This document shows, one piece after another, positions 12,263-24,774 of a DNA stretch of 64,000 bases. The position numbers were made by a program, and so were the translations under genes. The stretch spans positions 23,661,103 to 23,725,102 of the forward strand of contig NC_087254.1 of NCBI RefSeq assembly GCF_037042905.1, written 5' to 3'. This DNA comes from Lytechinus pictus (lineage: Eukaryota; Echinodermata; Echinoidea; Temnopleuroida; Toxopneustidae). The notes below the pieces were generated by a model, which was not told where the DNA came from, did no database searches, and saw only the letters and a list, made by a program, of their open reading frames with translations. Position 1 is the first letter of the stretch. Each line of letters starts with the position of its first letter.

Positions 12263-13375
12263 TAATGTATTCACCCACCACGAAATGCCATAAAATTGAA
12301 TAAAACCTGTCGTGTTTTGGACTTTGGTCATCAAAAGCGCTCCGCCTTAGAGCATCTAATCAAGATGGAAAGTGTGCTATACAAATCTAATGTATTATTA
12401 TTATTATTAGATGTAAATGATTTGACTGGTCTTCAATAGGCCACATAGGATATGTGTATTCTTTTGTGTTATACTGGGATGTTGTGCAGGGTATATCATT
12501 TGGCCGTTTTGTTGAATAAGTATCCCATTCAGTATTATTTGCTGCAGGTGTATATAGGCTTAATTACATTATTATTTGTAAAGATCATAAGTGCTTCAAA
12601 TTCTAGGTTTGGCTTCAAACATTTTCTCCCTGGTCACCACATCCCCTCGTATTTTTAAGGGGTGTCATATTAAAACCCCATCTCCTGCCATGTTCTATAC
12701 CTTTTTACGTTCAAAGTTTAAAAAACGCCTCAGGACTGGGTAACAATTAACACAAACCAATTTCCTGCCTATCCAGTCCTACCCCCGCCCCCCTTTCTAT
12801 CGTTAAATGTCCTCATCTACATCTGTAACACCGATCAGGCCCTAATGCATAATAAATGAGATGAAAAATTCTCAAGCATTTTGATTTTTTTTTCTCGGTC
12901 GCTATGCTGCCTCGCACAATATTAGAAAATTTCATAGGAGGGTGACTAGCTAATTGGTGTGTATAAGGCTATCCACAATAGGCCATTTTTATTGTATTGA
13001 AAAAAACCAACGTCAAAAATATTTCAAGCCCCCAGAAGACCCCCCCCCCGTAAAAAAAGTTAAGTCTATATAGAACCGCGCCTGCGTGTATAGCTTATTC
13101 CTCCATTCTTTCTTGTTTTCTCTCCATCTTTATCCTCTTTTCTCCTAGTTCCTCCCACCCCCCTCCTTAAAAAAACCACAAAACATAAGAAGGGGCACGC
13201 CTCACATTTTTAGGTTTTATAAGCTAGCTTGCACATAATGCGATTTCAGCTTAATTAGGCCTACAAGGTCATGAAAGTCAGAGGCCTGTTGCGAAAAAGA
13301 AAATCTCTGGCAATTGTAACAGCTATTATAGGCCCACGCAGCCCACCCCCCCCCCCCCCCAGCCCTGAACCTTAA

Positions 13376-13971
13376 AGGGGAATCCAACCCAAATAAAAAC
13401 TTGTTTTTATAAGGAAAGGAAAATTCAGACAAGTTGATAGGTGAAAGTTTGAACAATATTGGACAAACAACAAGAAAGTTATGAATTTTTAAAAGTTGTA
13501 AATATTGGTAATCACTATATTCATGGAGACTTCAAATTGGCCGCATATGGGATGTCATAGTGATGTAAGGCAAGGACTACTCTTCCATGTACTCCAATAC
13601 ATATTATGCCTAAAATGTCATTTTTTCAAAAAGTTTTATTTCAAATTATATTTTTCTTTCATGAGGACATTAAACAATATATTACCTGGGTTATATTTAG
13701 ATAACTGCCCCAGGGGAATGGGTACTTAGGAGAAAACCACAAATCCCTGATAATAAAGTACATGGCCTATGGGAAAGTTGTCCTTGCCCATTGTCATAAT
13801 TTCCTTACCCAGTTGCCAATTTGAAATCTACATACTATTAGTGATCTCAATTTTAAAGCAGCTATAACTTTCTTATTGCTTGTCCGATTTCTTTCAAACT
13901 TTCACCATTCTGTTTAATTCATTTTTTCTCCTTCCCAACACAACATTTTATGGCCAAGGCTGGATTCCCCT
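13376..13971. mobile_element. TTAA fold-back MITE, family C (complete)
   Basis: Flanked by TTAA at 13372-13375 and 13972-13975. Termini AGGGGAATCCAACC and GGCTGGATTCCCCT are inverted repeats, and the inner arms are also roughly complementary. It abuts the 3' side of the retrotransposon at 13977-15580. A lone right end of the same family is seen near 42731-42747. Confidence 0.75.
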
Positions 13972-13976
13972 TTAAA

Positions 13977-15580
13977 TATATCCGCATGATTTTGTTCGGC
14001 CTTCTTGAATGTGAACAAATTTTTTTGATATGTAATGATATTCGTTTGAATAGAAAGTTTTATGAACATGGTGAAGTATAAGTTGTTGCGACCTCAGGTC
14101 TATGCGAAGAAGGTCAGCTTTTTCGACTTCATTCTTCCCAACATGTGTTCTTGGGTGTAAGCAAGTAATAAATCTAACAATCTTATTTTGAATAATTATA
14201 CACTTTTTTTGATCAACCTTTCCAAGACTGCAGTACCATGCTGCATTAGCATAATCAAATAAACACTGTATTAATGAAAAGCTTAAAATGCGTCTGGATT
14301 TCGTATTCATGCAGTTTTGGTACCGGTATATAGAAATTTCAAGCGAGCATTAGCTTTTTTTACAATAGATGTACATGAGAGATCACTATTCAATATCAGG
14401 CCTAAATACTTCACGGAATTCTGTCTCTTAATTAATTGATTGTTATAGTATATATTGAAATAATCTGTATGCTTAGACTTACCCCGCGAACAAAACAAAA
14501 TACTTTCAGTCTTACCAACATGTAAGCTAAGCTTATTATCTGTCATCCATTTAACACAATTTGATAATTCTAAGCTAAGTTTTTCACCGATCAGCTTAGG
14601 ACTTGTATCAGAATAGAGTAAAACACTGTCGTCTGCATATAAAAGTAATTTACTTTCATTAACACAATTACACATATCATTGATATAGCACATAAAAAGA
14701 ATGGGACCTAATATGCTCCCCTGTGGAACTCCGCAGTTTATAGGCATAGAATATGAAAGTACATTTTGCATGGATACCACTTGACGGCGATTGGTCAAGT
14801 AAGACCTAAACCAATTCAAGCATGCTGAATTCAAACCCATCACTTCTAATTTCTTTAAGAGTATTTCATGATTAACTGTATCGAATGCTTTTTTTAAGTC
14901 AAGAAGAACCATCCCAACATAACGGCCTTCGGAAATTTCATTCCTAACAAAATCCAACAAGTGAATTAAACATGTTTCAGTAGAATAACCATTCCTAAAA
15001 CCAGACTGAAATTCATAAATGATTTTGTATTCTTTAAAGTATTTCTCAATTTGAGAATACACGCATTTCTCCAAAATTTTCGACACTATATGCTTAACAC
15101 ACTAATAGGTCTATAATTCCCAACATGAGTTTTGTCTTTCTTTTTGTGTAGTGGTGTGACTTTAGCGATTTTCATTTCATCAGGGAAGGTACAAGTTGAA
15201 ATATATAGGTTAATAGTGTTAGTTAAAGGTATAAAGACATTTTTTGCACCATCCTTTAAAAATCTAGCAGGAACCAAGTCAAGTCCGATACTTTTTGATA
15301 TTTTCAACTTGGATAATTCATCTAATACAAACTTTTCTGTGGCAGGAGAAAAATTAAAACAGCCTCTTTGTATACCTTTTATATAGTTTTTTTTTAATTA
15401 GGACTGTCGGCCCCAAACTCATTTCTGTCCGTAATGGGGAGCTCACAAGATAATTTATCGGCCACTGTTGTGAAATAATTGTTAAATTCGTTGGCTATCT
15501 TTAGATTATCATGACATAATTCTCCTTCAATATTAATAACACTTTTCTGAATATTTTTTTGTTTGTTTTTTAAACCTAAC
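13977..15580 (-). mobile_element. Non-LTR retrotransposon fragment (reverse transcriptase region), broken
   Basis: Reading on the minus strand from about 15560: IEGELCHDNLKIANEFNNYF, then RT fingers (KKKDKTHVGNYRPISVLSI), then a 2-nt frameshift near 15086. A 259-residue frame follows with YEFQSGFRNGYSTETC, FDTVNHEILL, GVPQGSILGP and an intact catalytic YADD (LLYADDSVLL). A second frameshift near 14307 leads into the thumb/C-terminal region (SLIQCLFDYANAAWY), which ends at the MITE at 13971. No endonuclease domain remains. It belongs to the same family as the plus-strand copy at 37925-40530, in the CR1/L2-Jockey-like group, and is not functional. Confidence 0.88.
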
Positions 15581-15879
15581 TCTTAACAGACCATGATTGA
15601 TCAGCAAGTGCGTCTCCACGTAAAGACTAGCACAAACAAAACTTGCTGTTTCAATTCTGAGCGAGAGGGCCTTCAGTACACAAGACATGGATAGGCTGCA
15701 CATTCAGACCCTATAACTCGAGTGAAGGGTTTGCCCAGCAGCTCACTTGTCTCGGACTTCGTTTTTAGCATACGAGCGCGGCGCATAACATCGCATGCAT
15801 ATATATGTATACGTATATATATATACGTATCCGATCGATCCGATATCCCCATTATTTGCTTTCCATAAGTATACGCACG

Positions 15880-15968
15880 TGGAGCTCGTTAGGCCTCAGT
15901 GAAGCGCAACGCCGAGAGGACCGAAATTCATCTTTTTCTATCCTAACCAATCCAAGAAACTCTCTAAT
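15880..15968 (+). promoter_or_regulatory. Probable SNU13 promoter-proximal / 5' UTR region
   Basis: A CpG-containing stretch followed by pyrimidine-rich CATCTTTTTCTATCC just before the candidate ATG exon, resembling the pyrimidine starts of translation-related genes. Inference only. Confidence 0.35.
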
Positions 15969-15971
15969 ATG
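15969..15971 (+). CDS. SNU13: Candidate ATG-only first coding exon of SNU13
   Basis: ATG followed at once by a good donor (GTATGT, 15972). Splicing to the acceptor before 20941 is in phase and would give [14 protein letters not shown] and a total of 127 residues, close to metazoan SNU13 (127-128). The roughly 5-kb intron would hold one MITE and the CR1-like fragment at 17206-18350. An exon between these points cannot be excluded. Confidence 0.5.
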
Positions 15972-16264
15972 GTATGTTACATACTTATTTCGAATTCGTG
16001 GTACATTTCACGCATGTTTGATTAATTATTTTAGCATTATTTGTTGAAAATGTGCATCCTGCACAACCAATTTATAATACGGCAATACGATAAACTCGGC
16101 TCAGCGATTTATCTCGTGTGCAATTCTAATACTGAATCACGAAAACGTGATAAGATACATGGGATGTTCGTGGGCGAGAATCGCATACGCAGATGATGGG
16201 AATGGACTAATGGCTAGGGCCTGTTTCATGACGAACCAAGTCGAACCATGTACCTGTAACTTAA

Positions 16265-16673
16265 AGGAAAATGAAACCTCTGAACAAAGATAGCTTGTGT
16301 GAAAATAGAAAAATCAAAGAAACAGATCAACAAAAGTTTGAGAACAAAAATGAGACAAATAATGAGAAAGTTATATGAATTATGAGCATTTCAGAATATT
16401 GTGATCACTAATGCTATGCCTATGACGAGATCCTCACATTGGCAATGCGACAAAGATGTGTGATGTCACTTGTGAACAACTCTCCCCATTACTTTAGTAT
16501 ATATTTCACTAACACTGCCTCTTTTATCACATCTATAAGTAGATCGTGTGTTCTTCTATAAGAGAGCATGTACCGGTAATACAGATTTTTAAAGAATACA
16601 TCATGGATAAAGAGTTTGTATCACCATAAGAAAAAGCGAAAAGAGACACTTGTTCCAAAGGTTTCATTCCCCT
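16265..16673. mobile_element. TTAA fold-back MITE, short variant of family B
   Basis: Flanked by TTAA at 16261-16264 and 16674-16677. Termini AGGAAAATGAAACCTCTG and AAAGGTTTCATTCCCCT are inverted repeats. The inner sequence resembles the 584-bp copies (GTGATCACTAATGC, GATGTGTGATGTCA) but is shorter and diverged. Confidence 0.75.
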
Positions 16674-17205
16674 TTAAGTTGTAACGACGCCGAAAGGTTG
16701 ACAGTTGATGAGGCCTGTAATGTAGGTTTTATCTTGGAAGTATTTGGTCTTGCTTTTGAATTTGATTTGTCTACTGTTGATTGTCTTGAAAATGAAATTG
16801 TATTTTGTTTTGATTTTGTACAAAGTACAGTATTTTTCATGTTGAGTTTTCGATTTTTTTGTGTGATTGTGATCTGATGCAGCTGCAGACCTGTCCGTAC
16901 ATTTGTATTTCTGATGAAAAAAAATGTTTATTTTTCTGTTTTTTTTCCCATGATTGATCCGATGTGAACACTAAATAAAAAATTCTGTCCATTACTAGAC
17001 TTAGTCTACATGGTCTAGCTAGTAGTAGTAGGACCACTCGCTCTGATACTCCGAGTGACAAAGGTGAGATTTTAGGGGGAGAATAAACTCATGCAACAAC
17101 TTGACCTTTAAAAACTGATATTACCTAGGGATACCTTGGGAAGTTTCTGAATGTAGGCATGTTATGCCTCTATTGAGTTCTAGGTTTTTCCTCAAGATGG
17201 CTGGC

Positions 17206-18350
17206 TCACTTCCGAGAACAGGGCTTTCGTACTTCGTAGCCATATTTTATTTGGCTCATTTTTCCAGCATCTAATGTATCCAGGGCAGCTTCAAAACTGT
17301 GCACACTTGGGGCAGTGACAACTTCATTATTTAGGCTATTCCATGTCTTACGTATTCTAACATAAAAAGACTTCCTATATTTCTGGGTCTTTGTCCTTGT
17401 TATGAACAATTTTTTACTGTGACCTCTGGTATGTTCACGATATTTTTCTTCGAGATTAAGTTTTGTACATTGATCATAATTATTAAAGTGTTTATATGTT
17501 TCAATCATATCACCCCTAACTCTTTGATACGCCAGAGTTGGGATTTTTAATCGTTTAAGTCGTTGTGGATAGGAAAGCTTCCTTAATTCAGGGACTAATT
17601 TTGTTGCCCTTCTTTGTACGTTCTCTAATGCATGTATATGTTTTTTCAGTACGGGGTTCCACACAGCATGGGCATACTCAACTTGTGGTCGGACAAGCGA
17701 CTTATACAACAATGCAAAGTTATTTTTGTCTAGATATACAAAAGTTCGTCTGATCAAGCCCATAAGCCTGTTGGCCTTGTTTATCTTCGATTGCATGTGC
17801 TCTTCAAAGCTGAGTTTATCATCAATCACAACACCCAAGTCCCTTTCGGAGGTGACATGTTCAAGCGCATCATTCATTAAAGTGTATGCAAAAGCTTCCT
17901 GCCGGTCCTGCGTGATACCAATAGAGAGTACACTACATTTCTTGGGGTTGAATTTCAGCAGCCATTTTTCTGACCCGCATTTCAAATGGTCAAGATCTCT
18001 CTGGAGTGAATTGCAATCATTCTGATCTCTTATATACTTGAACAGCTTGGTATCATCTGCAAAAAGATAAACATTACTTCCAGTAACAACATCTGGGAGA
18101 TCATTGATATATAACAAAAACAGCACGGGCCAAGAACACTCCCTTGCGAAATTCCGCTATCTACATGTCCCCAACTTGAGAACTCGCCATTCACACACAC
18201 TCTCTGTCTCCTTCCAACAAGGAATGCCTCGAATAACCACCTGTTCATTTATACCAAACCTTTTCAAGCAGTCGACGGTGAGGTACCTTGTCAAAGGCTT
18301 TCATAAAATCTAAACAAATTACATCAATTTTCTTACTTTTCACAAAGTTT
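17206..18350 (-). mobile_element. CR1-like non-LTR retrotransposon fragment
   Basis: The minus-strand frame of 306 residues from 18126 to 17206 has the RT catalytic box FADD (VYLFADDTKLF), then typical RT thumb and C-terminal blocks (SERDLGVVIDDKL, KSLVRPQVEYAHAVW, ENVQRRATKLV, RRTFVYLDKNNF). Upstream on the same strand, after a single-base frameshift near 18125-18130, come GISQGSVLGP and, further out, ICLDFMKAFDKVPHRRL, ending near 18350 at a fold-back repeat. The C-terminus runs to a stop at 17206. The 5' half of pol and any ORF1 are missing. It is a different family from the fragment at 13977-15580. Confidence 0.88.
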
Positions 18351-18605
18351 CACTTCTTTTCCACGCTTCTATCAGCAGCTCAATTCATGAATATTCATGA
18401 GTAGGACTAAACATCGAGATCATTTTGCATTTGCATCAGATATGGATGTATAGTCCTCATGAATATTCATGAATTGAGCTGCAAATTCCGCGCAATTTGC
18501 CTTTGCGATGTTTTGGAATCGGCAGTAAACTAATACGTTCAGGAAATTAAAGAAGCATGGAAAAGAAGTGAAACTTTGTGAAAGGTAAGAATATTAGTTT
18601 TTATT
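18320..18605. repeat. Fold-back repeat at the 5' edge of the CR1-like fragment
   Basis: The inner arms at 18375-18401 and 18456-18482 are complementary over 27 bases (built around GCTCAATTCATGAATATTCA). Outer arms around TTTCACAAAGTTTCACTTC and GAAGTGAAACTTTGTGAAA also pair. Since the outer left arm overlaps the truncated end of the RT fragment, the element may have captured or interrupted it. Confidence 0.6.
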
Positions 18606-19204
18606 GTTTTTAAAGATCGTGTTGTTGCATGAGTTTTATATTTACCCCCATAAAATCCCACATATATCACTCGGAGTATCAGAACGAGTTCACCACCTTG
18701 ATGATCGGGTAGGTGAAGCATAGATAAGCGGTAGTGAAATGGAGTCTAGCCTACATGGACATCACTTGAGGTAGTCGACTCAAAACTTATTTAAAAATCC
18801 AGCAGTCAATCGCCACAACACACTCCAAGTAGACAGCACTATTACTCACCTCAGGAAGGTCTTGATTTCTACTCGACTCCAAAATCCCCTTTGAAAAGTC
18901 AAAATGTCAAATTTTGCCCTTTGGCTTAAAAATGTAGAATCTGTTCCATATTTCCAGAGTATGTGGCAGCTCATCTCAGATTTAACAAGCGGGATCTCCG
19001 AAAATGCACTAAAATTTAAAGAAATCTGTAGTTTTTCTTCAAAGTTCATGAACTTTCTCGCAAATTTACAATCTTCAAAATGACATAAAAAACAAGCACA
19101 GAAAAACTTGACCACATTGAATTTGCACAGAAATCAAGATGACAGCATGCTAGCGGGTTGCCTTCATTTGGCAGGGAGTCCGAACGGAGCAAATTGGTGA
19201 CATA

Positions 19205-19296
19205 CATGTAGATGATGAAATTTTCAGTGTTGTGCTTACTTGATTTTTCTCTATTGATTCAAATCAATATATTTCTGGGGTAGACTTGACCTTTAA
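19205..19296 (+). mobile_element. Right-end fragment of TTAA MITE family A
   Basis: GATGAAATTTTCAGTG through TTTCTGGGGTAGACTTGACC and TTTAA match the right terminus of the complete copy at 38110-38711. Confidence 0.6.
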
Positions 19297-19574
19297 TGGA
19301 CCTAAGGCTGGGAGGGAACCAATCAGAGAGTAAGAGCTTATTTACAGTGAAGTACATGTACATTGTATGTATGAACACGAGTATTGAAAATGAAAGACGG
19401 AGATGGAAGAGTGAATCTTGTATGTTGGAAAGAATGTAGAGAATATGGTGGAAGACGATGGAATTTCGATGACTAACGGAAGATGATGATTAAGAAGAAT
19501 TATTTATTTAAAATGTCACTATTCAAGAACCCTGTTCACACTACAGCTCTACAAAAGGAAACATTTTACATTAA

Positions 19575-20158
19575 AGGAGAATGAAACTCTTGGAGCAAGT
19601 TAGCTTTTGTGAAAGCAGAAAAATCAAAGAATAAGATCAACAAAACTTTGAGTAAAATAGGACTAGCAATAAAAGAGTTATGAGCATTTGAATGTCGAGA
19701 TCACTAATGCTATGGAGATCCTCCCATTGGCAATGCGACCAAGATCTGTGATGTCACACACGTACAACTCTCCCATTTGGACACTGAAAATATACCCCAA
19801 AACATCTCTTTTTGCTCATTCTAATCATATGACAAACGATTCATCAATGATATAATGTTGTGAAACCTCTGTACTTGTCATCTCATAAAGAGAACACCTC
19901 ACCTTGTGATAGACTCTATAAAAGTGAGAATATAAGTGAAATAAGTACTAAAGTAATGAGGGAGTTGTACGTGTGTGATATCACAGATCTTGGTCGCATT
20001 GCCGTTGGGAGGATCTACATGGCACTAGTGATCTCAATATTCGAATGCTCATAACTTTCTTATTATTCATTCAATCTTCCTCAAACTTTCAACAATATGT
20101 TTCTTTGATTTTTCTCTTTGATATGGATTCAGCTGGTTTCAAGCGTTTCATTCTCCTT
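19575..20158. mobile_element. TTAA fold-back MITE, family B (complete, 584 bp)
   Basis: TTAA at 19571-19574 and 20159-20162. Termini AGGAGAATGAAACTCTTGG and a CATTCTCCT end. The two halves are inverted copies of each other (GGCAATGCGACCAAGATCTG against AGATCTTGGTCGCATTGCC). Near-identical copies lie at 56394-56977 (same orientation) and 24867-25448 (opposite), which suggests recent amplification. In SNU13 intron 1. Confidence 0.88.
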
Positions 20159-20940
20159 TAAAGTTGATAAAGCATAGTGGCTGACCGTAGTAATGGACGA
20201 TGCTATCTATATCTCAAATCAATTCAATTTTGGTCTGATTTTATTTGAAAATATCGAATCTGTCACTTAGAAGTTTAGTCACCTTTATTCTGAATTCCCG
20301 ATACATAAATGATCCCCCCCCCCCCTTTAGGCCTCATAATTTATTATCATAGCTCAAATTAGACTTAATACAACTCAATCTTTGTTCATGCTATATGACT
20401 TTTTGGAACTTTTCACATGTAATTTTATTGAGTGAGCATACGCTTAAGTTATGCTGACAAGTGATTGCTTTAAAAGGGTACCGCGGGCTGAAAATAAAAT
20501 GATTTGAACAGATACCTTTTATAACTACTTGTCATATAAAGTCCAGCCTGGATTTGGAAGTGAAAATTTGCAATTTTATTTAGCCAAATAAATCAAATTT
20601 TTGTCCATTGACTTTTTCAACACAAAAATGGGGCAACAATTTTCACAGGATCTAGTTCATGGAATGATGTCCAAATTTGATTAAATTTGACATTTGGTTA
20701 GATTTATGAATGCAACGTATTGAATTTAAAAATTATGAGGTCTCTCATTACCGCCTAAAGGTAGAAAAATTTCTTTTTGTTGGAATCTGTTTGATCTTGG
20801 CTTGCGATTGGTGCTACAAGTGGAATATTTAGATTTTTCATGATTAAAGTTTGAAATTCATAAACTTGAGATTGTATGGCAGTAAATTTGATTTTTTTTC
20901 CCCTCCCCCCTCCCTCTTTTTTTCCTCGTACACATAAAAG

Positions 20941-22885
20941 GCTGATGAAGTAAATCCCAAAGCCTACCCCTTGGCTGATGCTGAACTTACAAAGACTCTT
21001 CTTGATCTGGTGCAGCAAGCTTTCAACTACAAACAGCTACGGAAGGGAGCAAATGAAGGTATGTCTAACGGCTACACAATATTTGGGTATTCTATATCAG
21101 CAGTCAGTTTGTGATTAAAAATATGTTGTGATCTGCGACCACTTGTCCTACTTTCATAAACCGGGTAAACGATGAGTGACTCCATCTAAAACTTTTTGTT
21201 CAGAGGTCAAATTAAAAGAGTATCCTGATGTGAAATTGGGCAGAATGCATAATTTGTGTTAGATTTTTACATGAAATCATATGTTTTTAAGCATAACTTT
21301 GTATTCAAAGTATTTTTTGTCTTGCCTATTCCTACATTATACCCCTTTTACCACTTTCCCAGTCCCCTACTGGTAAAATATTGTTGGAAAATGCAATAGG
21401 TGTGTTGCTGATGGTGTGTGAGTGTCCCCAGTTTCCCTTTTAATAATAATAGGCATTTATATAGCGCCATCTATCTAGAAATATTCTATTCCGAGGTGCA
21501 CAAGAAAAGGAAGAATGAGAAAGTTTGGATGAGTGCCAATAACTAATACTGTTAGAAAAGATAAGACTTCATTTTAGATTTGAAGGTTTCCAGTGATGGT
21601 ATAATTCTTAAATTCATCGGCAAATTATTCCAGAGAGAAGGTGCTGAGGCAGAGAAATCTTGTGCACCATATGCTTTTATTATTCTATCACATGACATGA
21701 TAATTATTTCATATTTTCATACATGTGTCTTGGTAATAAATTTAGTTTCAGCAATGATTATCTTATACAGTGAATCAGTAATCAATCCTCCTTTTGCATT
21801 CTTGGAAAAGGAGGAAAAACATTTGAATAAAAATAATTTTATCATGATAAAACACAAGAATAGGTGTGGGAATGGCATCTTCACCTTGCTCATCGCAAAC
21901 CCATGAGGGCATGCATAGAACTATTTCACCAAATTTATGCAAAACTTTGAGTTGCTATAACTTTGTAATTCTTCATCCAATTTTGATGAAATTTCAGTGT
22001 TTAGTTTGTCTAATTTTATGGGGTTTAAAACACATTATTTTCAGCCTGGGGAATTCTTTTAATGATAGTTATCCTTGATCATTAACAGCCACCAAGACCC
22101 TTAACCGTGGTATCTCAGAGTTCATCATCCTGGCTGCTGATGCAGAGCCTCTGGAGATCTTACTCCACCTTCCTCTCTTGTGTGAAGATAAGAACGTTCC
22201 TTATGTCTTTGTCAGGTCCAAGGAAGGTAGGTTATTTAAAGACTCACAGCCTGTGATATTTTTTAATGGAAAATGCGTCTACGTACAAATTTTCACTGCT
22301 ATTGTGTGATCTAAGCCGAGATCACCTAAACCAGCAATACTGTTATATTTCTCATAAAGAAAGTATGATTCAGAGTAAAACTCAAAAGTATGTCATTGTA
22401 CATGTAGTCATTTTTATTATTGGAGCAAGATTCCCATTTTAAATTCAATTCCCAAAGTATACATGTAGCGTTACAGCTGTTTAACTTTTTATCAGATTTG
22501 GTTCAAATTGTCACCTCTGCTTCTCTTCTTTCTCAGGGGTGGGAGAGTTTGGCTCTTTAGCTATTACGACAAAAAAAAAAAAATTCTGCTTATTTTCTGC
22601 CTTTTTTGTACTTTGTACAGGAGTGGTATGAGCTATTGCGATTTTTTTTTTTTGTGGTCACTCAGTCTTGTAGGCCTATATTATCTTTCCATGTGGGTAA
22701 GATTCCCCTTCATCAAAAAGTAAATAATGCTATTATTGTGTTTTTGCTTATATATTGCAGCTCTTGGTCGTGCCTGTGGTGTCTCCCGTCCCGTCATATC
22801 CTGTTCAGTGACCACCAATGAGGGCTCCCAACTGAAGCCACAGATCACCCGTATGCAGCAAGCAATCGAAAAACTCCTTATCTAA
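20941..22885 (+). CDS. SNU13: SNU13 (NHP2L1, 15.5K) L7Ae-family RNA-binding protein, exons 2-4
   Basis: Exons 20941-21058, 22089-22226 and 22761-22885 (stop TAA 22883-22885) join in frame into 126 residues. Only the initiator Met is missing, and it is probably supplied by an ATG-only exon at 15969. The protein is almost colinear with human SNU13: [72 protein letters not shown], with C-terminal IEKLLI. This is the L7Ae/L30e fold, whose [12 protein letters not shown] segment and VSRPV loop contact kink-turn RNA. Known role: binds U4 snRNA 5' stem-loop in the U4/U6.U5 tri-snRNP and box C/D snoRNAs in the nucleus. A likely poly(A) signal lies at 23452-23457. I saw no credible snoRNA in the introns. 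Confidence 0.96.
21450..21505 (-). repeat. SINE 3'-tail fragment
   Basis: TTTATATAGCGCCATCTATC and ATTCCGAGGTGCA match the tail seen at 1838-1910. In an SNU13 intron. Confidence 0.45.
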
Positions 22886-23451
22886 GATGCGACTATCTCA
22901 TACAATCACATGGTTGCAGATAGGATGAATTCTTATTGGTGTTCTTTTTTTTCTTTCTTAACTGTGCTGTATTCTTTATCATTGCACTTAACCAAAATAT
23001 TTAATTGGCAAAGATTTTTAAGAAACATTATTTAGATTCAATCTTCAAATTAGTTTTTGCTTTTCCAGAATTACATCTGTGGCTTTACCCCATTTCCATA
23101 GGAGGCAATTTAATGTTATTGTCTCTTAAAATGGTCATTATTTTTGTGTAAAAAAAAGAATATCACATGTGGCAGCACACAAAATTATATAAAACAGACC
23201 TAAAGTACAATATACATTTGTTAAAGCATTCCAATGATTTTATGGAGACACTTACTGGTGAAATATACAGTTTTTATCTTTTCTTGACTAATGTTTGCTA
23301 TATACCGGTAAAGATCATATCAAACTGAAACAACAGTTTGAATATATATATTTTTTTCAGAATATTCAGTTTAATTTCTGTCAGTAAACAATTAGTTTTC
23401 ACCAAGCAATTATTTATTCTTTATGAATTGTTTATCACAAATCATTTATGG

Positions 23452-23457
23452 AATAAA
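23452..23457 (+). promoter_or_regulatory. Poly(A) signal candidate for SNU13
   Basis: AATAAA about 570 nt after the stop codon, followed by TG-rich sequence (TGGTGTGTACAT). Another AATAAA lies about 75 nt further on. Confidence 0.5.
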
Positions 23458-23914
23458 TGTTGATCCTACAATGGTGTGTACATATTAACTTGTAAGTATT
23501 TTCAGGTTTTAGAAAAATCATGATTTTTAATAAAATGAATATTTGAAGAAAAAAGAATACATGTGTATTTTATTATGAAGTGTAATACTTATTTGCCTTA
23601 AGATATTGTATATATGATTTCATTATCCCCATCATGATAAATGTTAGTAAACTGTATGGTGAAAACGATGCAATGCTAAAATTGCTTGTATCAAAGAACT
23701 GTTTATTTTTGTGAGTTGTCAGTACAGAAGCTTTAACCTGGCTGTATTTTTGAGGAATTTTAATATGATTTTTAGAAAGCGGAAAATACAGGGAAATCTG
23801 CCCAAAGTCAGATCAAATGGGACCACTTTAATCTCTTCAATTTAGAAAGAAAGCAACGCATGGTTTGCATAAATACAAAGGTTTGACTTTGGTATTTGAC
23901 TTATATTTACTTAA

Positions 23915-24749
23915 AGGGGTACTCCGGGCTGAAAATATATAATATAGGGTATTTATATTGCGCACATATCCACCTTGTTAGGTGCTCAAGGCGCTCCTAT
24001 GTTACCCGGCTAAGCTAGGCGTTCATAGCGCACACAGCTTATTAAGGAATTACTTCCTACCGGTACCCATTTACCTCACCTGGGTTGAGTGCAGCACATT
24101 GTGGATCAGTTTCTTGCCGAAGGAAATTACGCCATGGCTGGGATTCGAACCCACGACCCTCTGTTTCAAAGTCAGAAGACTAATCCACTGGGCCACAACG
24201 CTCCACATATCTAACTATAGAATAAAGTTCACCCTGCAAAACGCTACAAATTTCACCAAAAATGTGATATTTATCGAGGTTATTGAATTTTAAAGTGTAG
24301 CAATATTTTGTGAAAACAGTTGTAGACATTACACATCATCATGAATGTTCATTAGATGGGCTGATGATGTCACATCCCTACTTTCTCTTTTATGTTATTA
24401 CGTAAATTCAAAATTATTTCATATTTACATACATGTGTGTCTCCCTTTAAAAAATAAATTGCCACAATAAATATCTAATGCATTAAATTAGTGGTCAATC
24501 CAATCTCTCACTTCTGGAAGGACAAATTTTGAATATACATAATTTCATATAATTATAAAATACAAAGGAATGAGAGGGGATATGATATCAATTTGCTCAT
24601 TGAATATTCAAGAAGACATGCATAGAACTGTTTCACCAAAATAATGCAAATTTTGAAATATCATGACTGTTATTCTTTTTTGATCTAATTTCGAGTGTTT
24701 GACTTTTTATCTGTTCAATTAATACTATTTTCAGCGTGGAGTACCCCCT
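23915..24749. mobile_element. TTAA MITE, family D, split by a SINE
   Basis: Left end TTAA then AGGGGTACTCCGGGCTGAAA; right end TTTCAGCGTGGAGTACCCCCT then TTGA. The SINE at 23941-24204 sits inside. The right end runs straight into a family-A MITE remnant. Confidence 0.65.
23941..24204 (-). mobile_element. tRNA-derived SINE (full copy)
   Basis: On the minus strand it starts GGAGCGTTGTGGCCCAGTGG (A-box-like) and has the B-box GGGTTCGAATCCCA 50 nt later. A conserved body follows (GCACTCAACCCAGGTGAGG) and an AT-rich tail. The layout resembles sea urchin SURF1-type SINEs, from memory. It is inserted in a family-D MITE. Confidence 0.85.
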
Positions 24750-24774
24750 TTGATATACATGTACATATGTAATG

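Noticed and set aside
21150-21235. Possible box C/D snoRNA in an SNU13 intron (ACGATGA and CTGA)
   Set aside because: Box C is imperfect and no terminal stem pairs, so the match is likely chance.
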